A DNA stretch of 22,793 nucleotides from contig DASTBV010000171.1 of assembly GCA_035711805.1 (NCBI GenBank), positions 1-22,793 on the forward strand, written 5' to 3'. How positions within the stretch are numbered: the first letter of the stretch is position 1; the number at the start of each line of letters is the position of its first letter. The notes beneath the pieces are model-generated. The model had not been told where the DNA came from. It saw nothing but the letters and a program-made list of their open reading frames with translations, and made no database searches. This DNA is from Gp6-AA40 sp035711805 (GTDB taxonomy: Bacteria; Acidobacteriota; Vicinamibacteria; Vicinamibacterales; UBA2999). Positions 1-7,092 of this stretch are shown one piece after another. The position numbers and the translations under genes are program-made.

Positions 1-554
1 GCATCGCGCACCAGCACCGGCTGATCGGCGGCCGTGTTCTTCCACAGCTCGTCGAGAACGCCCTGGATCTGTGCGAGTCGTTCGCCTGGACTGCCCGGTC
101 CGGCATCCCACAGGCGCATGCTCAACAGCTCGAGGTACCGGATCACGTACAAGTTGAACAGCGTGTGCGCGTAGCGGACGCGACCATTGCGACCTGGCCA
201 GCGCGTCTGCTCCCACAGATGAAAGCCCCGGATCATCATCTCCGCCGGATCGACGAGGCCGTTATGCAGACCCGGGATCTCACGGGGCCTGAAGCCACTT
301 GCCCGGTGCGCTTCTTCCAGTTGCCCTCTCAGGCGCGACTGGCTCCGGCTGACGCCGGCGAGTGTGAAGAAGCAGTCCTCGAAGAGACGAGACAGGAGCG
401 CGTCATCTCGCAGGTACTCGCCCGGCTTCCGTTGGGCGTTCAGAACGCCCTGGATTTTCTCGACGGCTTCATCGCGACGGGCGAGGAAGAACTGGAGAAG
501 GTCGATGTGCGCCTGGAACCCGCCCCCCATCCCCGCGCTGTCGGTGATGGTCAC
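1..554 (-). CDS. Unrecognised protein, 3' end cut by window edge
   Basis: An uninterrupted minus-strand frame runs from a stop at 570-572 to the left edge and out of the window. The best start is GTG at 554, 4 nt after the stop of the upstream isomerase gene, which suggests translational coupling. ATG at 530 is the alternative, and no clear Shine-Dalgarno decides between them. About 184 residues are visible. They are mostly helical in character, rich in Leu, Arg, Glu and aromatic residues, with Trp-containing stretches such as GFHLWEQTRWPGRNG and LYVIRYLELLSMRLW. There is no signal peptide or hydrophobic membrane segment. I do not recognise the family. Its position behind a sugar-phosphate isomerase suggests shared expression but not a function. 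Protein-like composition, the open frame and the tight spacing support a real gene. Confidence 0.6.
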   Translation of the reverse strand, partial: MTITDSAGMGGGFQAHIDLLQFFLARRDEAVEKIQGVLNAQRKPGEYLRDDALLSRLFEDCFFTLAGVSRSQSRLRGQLEEAHRASGFRPREIPGLHNGLVDPAEMMIRGFHLWEQTRWPGRNGRVRYAHTLFNLYVIRYLELLSMRLWDAGPGSPGERLAQIQGVLDELWKNTAADQPVLVRD

Positions 555-558
555 TATG

Positions 559-1650
559 TCAGCGATGTGTCACGCGTTCATCGACGGAGCCATACGTCGA
601 GGTGAGCAGTTGTTTGAAATTCTCCACCAGCGCAACCGGTGTCGGGTCGAATCCGTCGAGTAGAGCCGTCGCGTAGGAACACCAGTCGGCAAACATGACT
701 GCCGAGAACACCCGCTCGGCGCGCGAGTCACCGGGCATTTCCCATTCCATGAAGCTGACGTGGTGCAGCCCCTCGGTGGCGAACACCTTCTTCATGACTT
801 CGTATCGCTCGCGGATGCGCGGGTGGCTTGTGGGGTCGTGAAGGTACAGGACGGCGAACTTCCCCAGCGGCGCCATGAAACCGATCATCTCGTTGTGATT
901 CAACTCGGGAAACGCGTTGAAGAAGGAGGCACGCTTCCCGTTTTCGTTGAACTTGATCTTGGCCACGCGGGCGACCGACAGATAATGCGACTCGTCCGTG
1001 TAGACGATGGGGATGCGATCGGCCAGCCAGGCTGCGACTTCTTCAGCGCGCGATCGGACGTTCTGAGCCCGCAGCGACACCGCCAGTCGTTGCAGCGTCG
1101 GGGTTGGATCGTTCATCAATCCGGTTCCGTGGAGGATTCGCGCGAGATAGGTCACGATGTAGCCGAACGCCGAGCGCGGCTGGAAGCCTTTCGGCTCGCC
1201 GGCCGTGGAAATGAGGACCAGTGAATAACCTCTCTCGGCGGCGATCCTGGCCAACGGGCTCTCGGCGCCGGCGGTAATCACCACGACATTTCGCGCCGCT
1301 TTCGGAAGACTCGATACCGTCTCTTCCGTCGTGCCGGAAAACGAGCTGACGATCAGCAGCGTCGAGTCGTCCATACCGCTCGGGACGCCGTACTGTCTCC
1401 ACACGCGTACTGGTGAAGACATCTCGTCGGCGAACGCATCGTTGAGTACGTCTGCCGGCAATGCGGAGCCGCCCAACCCCGAGACGACCGCCTTGTTGAA
1501 ATGACCGGTTGGCAGGCTCGGTAACGCCTGGGCCAGTGCGGTATCGATCTGGTCCGGGAGACGGCGGATGACCGTCTGCATGTTGAACCGGTCGTACTGC
1601 TGTGCGAGAAGCGGGAGAGGTTTCAGGGGGTCGACGTTTTCGCTATGCAT
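559..1650 (-). CDS. SIS-domain phosphoglucose/phosphomannose isomerase-like protein
   Basis: The 363-residue protein resembles the bifunctional phosphoglucose/phosphomannose isomerase family, which interconverts fructose-6-phosphate with glucose- or mannose-6-phosphate in the cytoplasm. The first SIS subdomain carries SGLGGSALPADVL (about 57-69) and VSSFSGTTEET (about 101-111), the phosphosugar-binding glycine and Ser/Thr loops. QPRSAFGY follows near 157-164. PELNHNE (248-254) is the family active-site motif with candidate catalytic Glu and His. The C-terminus ends with DPTPVALVENFKQLL, typical of the PGI/PMI C-terminal domain. The length fits the family. I chose ATG at 1650 because homology begins there. 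The longer frame to 1911 would run through the divergent promoter region and into the neighbouring oxidase gene. The gene is divergent from the oxidase operon and is followed by an unknown gene. True substrate specificity cannot be read from sequence. Confidence 0.85.
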   Translation of the reverse strand: MHSENVDPLKPLPLLAQQYDRFNMQTVIRRLPDQIDTALAQALPSLPTGHFNKAVVSGLGGSALPADVLNDAFADEMSSPVRVWRQYGVPSGMDDSTLLIVSSFSGTTEETVSSLPKAARNVVVITAGAESPLARIAAERGYSLVLISTAGEPKGFQPRSAFGYIVTYLARILHGTGLMNDPTPTLQRLAVSLRAQNVRSRAEEVAAWLADRIPIVYTDESHYLSVARVAKIKFNENGKRASFFNAFPELNHNEMIGFMAPLGKFAVLYLHDPTSHPRIRERYEVMKKVFATEGLHHVSFMEWEMPGDSRAERVFSAVMFADWCSYATALLDGFDPTPVALVENFKQLLTSTYGSVDERVTHR

Positions 1651-1658
1651 GACTGCTA

Positions 1659-1688
1659 ACTGTAGCTTACGCGCTGAACACGCGTGAA
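1659..1688 (-). promoter_or_regulatory. Possible promoter of the isomerase gene
   Basis: On the minus strand TTCACG (1688-1683) and TACAGT (1664-1659) are separated by 18 nt. Each matches the sigma-70 consensus at 4 of 6 positions. The predicted transcription start falls about 2 nt before the ATG at 1650, and no Shine-Dalgarno is visible upstream of it. The mRNA would therefore be nearly leaderless. In a GC-rich genome such matches can arise by chance. Confidence 0.25.
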
Positions 1689-1795
1689 CGGAGCTTCTCG
1701 ATCGTCGATGCACGCCGGAGAACGTTTTCCGCAAAAAGTCCGCGGAGCAAATGCTGCTCTGCATTGAACCCTGCGACGGTAGGATAGGGCCTGTC

Positions 1796-3589
1796 ATGAG
1801 TCTAGATACCGAAGGCCGTTGGGGCACCGTCACGAGATTTAACGTGCCGGACCAGAAACTCCACGACGGGCACGGGCGGACTGTCGATGACAAGCGCGGC
1901 TTGTTCGTCATCCATGCCGTTCTGCTCTACACGGGGAAGTTGCTCCTCTTCGGTGGGCACGCCGAGTTCGCGTTCTATGCGCCAGTCAGCTACGAATTCG
2001 ATCCCGAAAACCCGACCGCGCTGCTCACTCCCCGCAAGTTCCCCGCCGGTATGGACCTGTTCTGCTGCCACTACGTCCAGCTCCACAATGGCCGCATCCT
2101 GGTGGTCGGCGGGTCCGACCCGGATTTCGTTCACCACGGTAGCAGGGGAGCCAGGAACATCTGCACCTACAATCCAGACCCGAACGCGGCGGCCGAGGAC
2201 AAGGGATGGCGCACCAGTCGGAAGAGCGGCAAGCGCAATTTCCTGCACAAGGCACGTTGGTACCCGACCGCGGTTATGCTGCCTGACCAGCGCGTGTTGG
2301 TGGTCTCCGGCCGCCCTGAACATAACGCGGGCACAGCGATCGTCGAAGAGGCGGAGGTCCTGGAAGAGGGCCGCAGCACTCGCGACTGGAGCTCGAAGAT
2401 ACTGGCTGGCGCCAACAAGTTCTTCCCCACCTATCCAGGGCTTCACCTGGCTCCGGACGGCAGGGTCTATTTCAGCCATACGACGTGGGGGTGGGAGATC
2501 GACCCTCCTCAGAATACGCAGTCGATCGAGGTGGCTAACGGTGCGACGACCGCAAGTTGGAAGGACCATTCCATCCAGCCCGCCCAGATCCGCCGCGAGG
2601 AGGCGATGAGCGTGCTCCTGCCACCGGCCCAGGACGGGAAGATCCTCGTCGTGGGCGGAGCGCTGGCGCTCAGGACCAACCCCGCGCCGCCGCCGGATTT
2701 CCTTCCGGCGGCGCGATCGGTGAACGGCGACGAACCTGGGCCCCCGGTGTTCAGCCAGGTCGACACCGGTAGTGACCATTTCAGCGCCGAGATCCTCGAC
2801 ACCAAGCAGTCGCCGCCGAAGTGGACGGCGACTCCCGGCAAGCAGATGCAGCGCGCCCGCACCAACGGTCACTGCGTGCTGCTGCCCGACGAGACCGTGT
2901 TGATCGCCGGCGGTCACAACGGTTACAAATGGCAGCCCCCTCCCCCTCCCGGCACGAACCTCACCGGCACGAACCCTACCGTCACCGCGGAGATATTCAC
3001 GCCAGGCACCGGGTTCGAGCTCGCCGCCGTGATGGGCGCATCGAGGATGTATCACTCGGTCGCCTTACTCCTTCCCAACGGCCGTGTATTCGTCGCCGGC
3101 GGCGCGGATCCGAAGCTCCACGAGGATCGGCTCACCTACCCGACCGGCTGGCAAGGACCCGTGTATGGCGATCCGTCGAATCCAGACCCGCGCCGCCAAG
3201 CCGACATCCCTCTGAATCAGAAAACCTTCCAGATCTACGAGCCGCCGTACTTCTTCAAGCCCGACCGGGCGTCTCAACCTGTGATCACGGACGTGCGCAG
3301 GGGCGGGTCGTCGACCCAGCAAGTCCGCTACGGTCAGACGTTCACCGTGGTTACTCCACAGGCGGCGACCATCAAGAAGGTGTCCTTCATGCGCCCTGGC
3401 GCCCCGACACACCACACGGACACCGAGCAGCGGTACGTGAAGCTGGAGTTCACCGCCGGCACCGGTGAGCTTACGGTTACCGCCGTTGCGGATGCCAAGC
3501 TGGCGCCGCCCGGTTATTACATGCTCTGGATCGTGGACGACAAGGGGCGACCGTGCCAGGATGCCAAGTTCATCCACCTAGTGAAGTGA
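1796..3589 (+). CDS. Galactose oxidase-like copper-radical oxidase, kelch propeller plus DUF1929 domain
   Basis: The 597-residue protein has the galactose oxidase/glyoxal oxidase architecture. A seven-bladed kelch-type propeller shows blade motifs KLLLFGG (48-54), RILVVGG (100-106), RVLVVSG (166-172), KILVVGG (282-288), TVLIAGG (367-373) and RVFVAGG (430-436). A C-terminal DUF1929 Ig-like domain covers about 490-597. The copper and cofactor residues seem complete: Cys90 (DLFCCH) and Tyr156 (RWYPT) for the Tyr-Cys crosslink, Tyr419-His420 (RMYHS), and His539 (APTHHTDTEQR). Such enzymes oxidise alcohols or aldehydes and make H2O2. Unusually there is no signal peptide: the protein begins MSLDTEGRWGTV. 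ATG at 1796 is preceded by AGGATAGGG at 1781-1789. ATG at 1751 is possible but would add a 15-residue tail without export character. It is the first gene of the five-gene operon, and its stop lies 12 nt before the next start. Substrate is unknown. Confidence 0.88.
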   Translation: MSLDTEGRWGTVTRFNVPDQKLHDGHGRTVDDKRGLFVIHAVLLYTGKLLLFGGHAEFAFYAPVSYEFDPENPTALLTPRKFPAGMDLFCCHYVQLHNGRILVVGGSDPDFVHHGSRGARNICTYNPDPNAAAEDKGWRTSRKSGKRNFLHKARWYPTAVMLPDQRVLVVSGRPEHNAGTAIVEEAEVLEEGRSTRDWSSKILAGANKFFPTYPGLHLAPDGRVYFSHTTWGWEIDPPQNTQSIEVANGATTASWKDHSIQPAQIRREEAMSVLLPPAQDGKILVVGGALALRTNPAPPPDFLPAARSVNGDEPGPPVFSQVDTGSDHFSAEILDTKQSPPKWTATPGKQMQRARTNGHCVLLPDETVLIAGGHNGYKWQPPPPPGTNLTGTNPTVTAEIFTPGTGFELAAVMGASRMYHSVALLLPNGRVFVAGGADPKLHEDRLTYPTGWQGPVYGDPSNPDPRRQADIPLNQKTFQIYEPPYFFKPDRASQPVITDVRRGGSSTQQVRYGQTFTVVTPQAATIKKVSFMRPGAPTHHTDTEQRYVKLEFTAGTGELTVTAVADAKLAPPGYYMLWIVDDKGRPCQDAKFIHLVK

Positions 3590-3593
3590 GAGG
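3588..3593 (+). promoter_or_regulatory. Ribosome binding site of the DUF6603 gene
   Basis: GAGAGG overlaps the oxidase stop codon (TGA, 3587-3589) and lies 8 nt before ATG 3602. A nearer ATG at 3595 opens a frame that stops after five codons (TAG at 3610), so 3602 is the start of the long gene. The overlap of this site with the upstream stop points to coupled translation. Confidence 0.5.
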
Positions 3594-3601
3594 CATGGCG
3601 A

Positions 3602-6600
3602 ATGCCTTCTAGTCGACCCGGCACTTTCGAGCTCATCGTCCTCGAGCTGGCACGTGCCCTCGAGCCGGTCACGGAACGGCTGGAGCATCACGCGAGTCCG
3701 ATGCCGTTCCTCGCCGAGCTGGGGCTCGCGCTCCCCCACGGCGTCATGTCACCGGCACTGGGAGAGGCTCTCCACGAGGCGATCGACGCGGCGACGGAGC
3801 TGCCGGACATGATCCAGGAGCTGGCCACGGCCATCGACGGGGGGAACGCCAGCGAGATTCTCGATCAGGGCGTGGCCCTGGCCCAACGAGTCAAGACGGT
3901 GGTCGCCGCGTTCGACACCATCGCCGCCGAGCTCGGCGCACTGGGTCCCATTCCGGGCCTGAGCCCGGCCGATCTGGCCGCCTTCGTCGCCGAGCTGCCG
4001 CGGCGACTGCTGGACACGCTCCTCATCGAGTACCTGGAGAACGCCCATCCCTTGGCGTTCGCCATGGCCGCGCTCGTTGGGCTGGTCGAGCAGACCGCGC
4101 AAAACATCGGCTCGACGGATCCGCTGCGACCCGAGCACGTCCGGAAATCGTTGCGGCTCGATCGCCTGGGGTCGCTGCTGCGCTCGCCGGACCAGGTCGC
4201 CCGGGATGTCTACGGTTGGGGCGAGCCGACGTTCGACGGCGTGCTGCCGATCCAGCGCCTGACCCAGTTGCTCGAAGCGATGGGCATCGTGGTCACCCAC
4301 AGGGACCCGTTGGGCGCGCCAGCGCGTCCAGCCATCGAGATCGGACTTCTCACCATCGCCCCTACCGACGGCCTGGTGCCGCCGGGCCTCGAAGCCACGT
4401 TCATGCTGGACGTTCCCGAAGGGGTCGATCTCGAGCTCCCTCTCGACGACGGTTGGCTGGCCAAGCTGACCGCGCGCGCCGCGCTGAGCGCGTCGGCCGG
4501 CATCCAGCTCCGGCCTCCCGCCGAGGTCACGTTGGTGACCAGCGGCGCGGTGCAGGGCCAGCTCTCAGCCGGACTCGTCCGCGTCCCCATCCCGCCGGAG
4601 ACGGGTCTCGTCCTTCTCGGGCTCGGCGGCGGCAGTGGGCTCACGGCACAGCGCGTGGGGATCGGCTTCCTATCGAGCTTCCAGTGGAATACGGCACTGG
4701 GGCGCGCAGAGGGGGACTTCGGGTTCGAGGGACGGATCCAGGGTGGAAAGCTCCTCGTTGCCGCCGACAAGGCGGACGGATTCCTGGCCACACTGCTGTC
4801 CGGCCGCGCGCTCGAAGCCGGCTTCGACCTGGGGTTCGGCTGGACTGCGGGGCGCGGCGTCTTCTTCGTCGGCAGCAGCGCGCTCGAAGTTGACTTGCCG
4901 GTGCATGTGAACCTCGGCGCGATCGACCTCAACGCCATCACCATCAGCGTGGGCATCGAGGGCGACACGCTTCCCATCGCGCTCAGCGTGAGCGTCAAGG
5001 CGCTGCTCGGCCCGGTCACGGCGGTCGTCGAGAAGGTCGGCGCGGTATTCGTCCTCGGCTTTCCAGACGATCGCTCGGGCAACCTAGGCCTGCTGCAATT
5101 GGACGCCGCCTTCAAACCTCCAAGCGGCATCGCGCTCGCGGTGGACGGCGGCGGCTTCAAGGGCGGCGGGTTCCTGCGCTTCGAGCCGGAACAGGCGCGC
5201 TACTCCGGGATGCTCGAGCTGGAGTTCCAGGACCGCATTGCGCTCAAAGCGATCGGACTGCTCGAAACAGAGCTGCCGAGCGGGCAGGACGGATTCGCGC
5301 TGCTCATCATCATCACCGCGGAGTTCACGCCGATTCAGCTCGGATTCGGTTTCACGCTGAACGGCGTGGGCGGGCTGCTCGGGCTGAACCGCCGCGCGGA
5401 TCTCGAGCGGCTCCGCACCGGCCTGCGGGACAACACGCTCGGCAGCATCCTGTTCCCACAGGACATCGTCGAGAACTCGGCACGCATCATCAGCGATCTG
5501 CGACAGGTGTTCCCGGTCGAGGAGGGCCGTTTTCTGTTCGGCCCGATGGCGAAGATCGGCTGGGGCTCGCCGACGATCATCACGCTCGATCTCGGCCTAC
5601 TGATCGAGGTGCCGCACCCGGTGCGTCTCGCCATTCTCGGGGTGCTGAAGGGCATCCTGCCGCGTGAGGACGCGCCGGTGCTGCGCCTTCAGGTCAATTT
5701 CCTCGGCGAGATCGACTTCGAAAAGGGGCAGCTGCTGTTCGACGCCTCGCTCTACGACTCGAAGCTGCTAGCGTTCACCCTCACAGGCGACATGGCGATT
5801 CGCCTGTTCTGGGGCGGGGATCCGAACTTCCTCCTGACGGTCGGGGGCTTCCATCCGGCGTATCAGCCGCCGCCGATGCGGCTGCCAGAGTTGCGGCAGC
5901 TGACGCTGTCGCTGACCGATGGCGACAATCCGCGACTACGGCTCGAGACCTATTTCGCGATCACGTCGAACACCGTGCAGTTCGGCGCGCGCGTCGAGGT
6001 CTACGCGCGGGCCTCCTCGTTCAACGTCTACGGCTTCATTGCCTTCGACGTGCTGTTCCAGTTCAGTCCGTTTCACTTTATCGCCGACGTGTCGGCCATG
6101 CTGGCCTTGCGCGTCGGCTCGTCGGCATTCGCGTCGATCACGCTCGCGTTCACCCTCGAAGGGCCGACGCCGTGGAGCGTCAACGGAACGGCCAGCTTCA
6201 AGATTTGCTGGTTCTTCACGCTCAAGGTCCGGTTCAGCAAGACGTGGGGTGAGCAGCCGAACGAGATCGCCGGCGATGCGCTCGTGATGCCGTTGCTCCT
6301 CGCCGCGCTCAACGATCCGAACAACTGGAGCGTCGAGCCGCCGGCCGGCCGGCACCTGCTCGTCAGCACGCGCGAGATCGTGCCGACGCCTGGTGCGCCT
6401 GCCGCAGTCATCGCCCAACCGTACGGCGTGTTGACTGTCAGCCAGAAGGTCGTGCCGCTCAACCTGACGATCGAGACATTCGGCAATCTTCCGCCGGCGG
6501 ACGGCACCGTGTTCCGCATCGGTGACGTGCGGTTGGGCGAGAGCACGACGATCCCCAATCCCGATCCGGCGAAGGAACACTTCGCGCCCGCGCAGTTCTT

Positions 6601-7066
6601 CAAGAAGTCGGACGCGGACAAACTCAGCGACAAATCGTTCGAGCGGTACGACAGCGGGATCCGCATTCGCGAGAACGGCCGGCTGAAGACCGCCTACGCC
6701 GCGACGCGTCAGGTGCGCTACGAATTGAGCTACATCGACTCCCAGCGCGAGGCGCTCGCATCGCCTCCAGTCAGCGAGGACACGTTCCGCCCCGACGCAA
6801 CGGCCTTCCTTGCCTGGGCCGTGCACGGCGCCACGTCGAAATCCGATCTCTCGCATGCGCGAAACCGCCGACCGGCGCTGGCGCCCGAACCGGTGGCGGT
6901 CGCCGACGAGCGGTTCGCGGTGGTCGAGGGAGATCTGCAGGTGGTCGAAGGCGCCGCGGGGCTGACGGAGGCCGAAGCGGTGGCACGTTTGCGCGCGCTG
7001 CAGGCCGAGGGGCGGCATCGCCGGCTGCAGGTGGTGCCGGCCTTCGAGCTCGCGACGGTGGCGTAA
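3602..7066 (+). CDS. DUF6603-type large beta-rich protein
   Basis: The 1154-residue protein resembles the DUF6603 family, which I know only as a domain of unknown function in large proteins. Residues 10-230 look helical (PFLAELGLALP at 35-45, then amphipathic helices). From about 240 to 890 the chain is Gly-rich alternating beta structure, with many strands ending in charged turns. Family-like stretches include GVGGLLGLNRRADLERLRTGL (588-608, GL repeats before a helix), ILFPQDIVENS (616-626), FGPMAKIGWG (646-655) and LTVGGFHPAY (745-754). The C-terminal 260 residues contain VSQKVVPLNL and KEHFAPAQFFKKSDADKLS, and the chain ends LQVVPAFELATVA. No signal peptide, catalytic motif or transmembrane helix stands out. 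The long amphipathic beta region could form an extended sheet, a solenoid or a lipid-binding groove, which is inference. It is the second gene of the operon and 26 nt separate it from the next. Confidence 0.75.
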   Translation: MPSSRPGTFELIVLELARALEPVTERLEHHASPMPFLAELGLALPHGVMSPALGEALHEAIDAATELPDMIQELATAIDGGNASEILDQGVALAQRVKTVVAAFDTIAAELGALGPIPGLSPADLAAFVAELPRRLLDTLLIEYLENAHPLAFAMAALVGLVEQTAQNIGSTDPLRPEHVRKSLRLDRLGSLLRSPDQVARDVYGWGEPTFDGVLPIQRLTQLLEAMGIVVTHRDPLGAPARPAIEIGLLTIAPTDGLVPPGLEATFMLDVPEGVDLELPLDDGWLAKLTARAALSASAGIQLRPPAEVTLVTSGAVQGQLSAGLVRVPIPPETGLVLLGLGGGSGLTAQRVGIGFLSSFQWNTALGRAEGDFGFEGRIQGGKLLVAADKADGFLATLLSGRALEAGFDLGFGWTAGRGVFFVGSSALEVDLPVHVNLGAIDLNAITISVGIEGDTLPIALSVSVKALLGPVTAVVEKVGAVFVLGFPDDRSGNLGLLQLDAAFKPPSGIALAVDGGGFKGGGFLRFEPEQARYSGMLELEFQDRIALKAIGLLETELPSGQDGFALLIIITAEFTPIQLGFGFTLNGVGGLLGLNRRADLERLRTGLRDNTLGSILFPQDIVENSARIISDLRQVFPVEEGRFLFGPMAKIGWGSPTIITLDLGLLIEVPHPVRLAILGVLKGILPREDAPVLRLQVNFLGEIDFEKGQLLFDASLYDSKLLAFTLTGDMAIRLFWGGDPNFLLTVGGFHPAYQPPPMRLPELRQLTLSLTDGDNPRLRLETYFAITSNTVQFGARVEVYARASSFNVYGFIAFDVLFQFSPFHFIADVSAMLALRVGSSAFASITLAFTLEGPTPWSVNGTASFKICWFFTLKVRFSKTWGEQPNEIAGDALVMPLLLAALNDPNNWSVEPPAGRHLLVSTREIVPTPGAPAAVIAQPYGVLTVSQKVVPLNLTIETFGNLPPADGTVFRIGDVRLGESTTIPNPDPAKEHFAPAQFFKKSDADKLSDKSFERYDSGIRIRENGRLKTAYAATRQVRYELSYIDSQREALASPPVSEDTFRPDATAFLAWAVHGATSKSDLSHARNRRPALAPEPVAVADERFAVVEGDLQVVEGAAGLTEAEAVARLRALQAEGRHRRLQVVPAFELATVA

Positions 7067-7092
7067 CCCGACATCGGTGGCGGTGGTCGAAC

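Noticed and set aside
165..663. Two short plus-strand frames
   Set aside because: They are antisense to the open minus-strand frame and show Arg/Ser/Pro-rich shadow composition.
1766..1786. TTGAAC and TAGGAT as operon promoter
   Set aside because: The spacer is only 10 nt, so it cannot be a normal -35/-10 pair. No convincing promoter for the five-gene operon was found.
1751..1795. Upstream ATG for the oxidase
   Set aside because: GGAG precedes it, but the added residues lack export or domain features and ATG 1796 has a better-spaced site.
1651..1911. Longer start for the isomerase gene, adding 87 residues
   Set aside because: The extra part crosses the divergent promoter region and overlaps the oxidase gene, and its composition is unlike the SIS protein. 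Homology starts at ATG 1650.
2951..2975. Two copies of GGCACGAACC 15 nt apart
   Set aside because: They encode a Gly-Thr-Asn repeat in a Pro-rich loop of the oxidase. This is local low complexity.
3595..3612. ATG just upstream of the DUF6603 start
   Set aside because: It opens a frame of only five codons before TAG. A regulatory mini-ORF is possible but nothing supports it.
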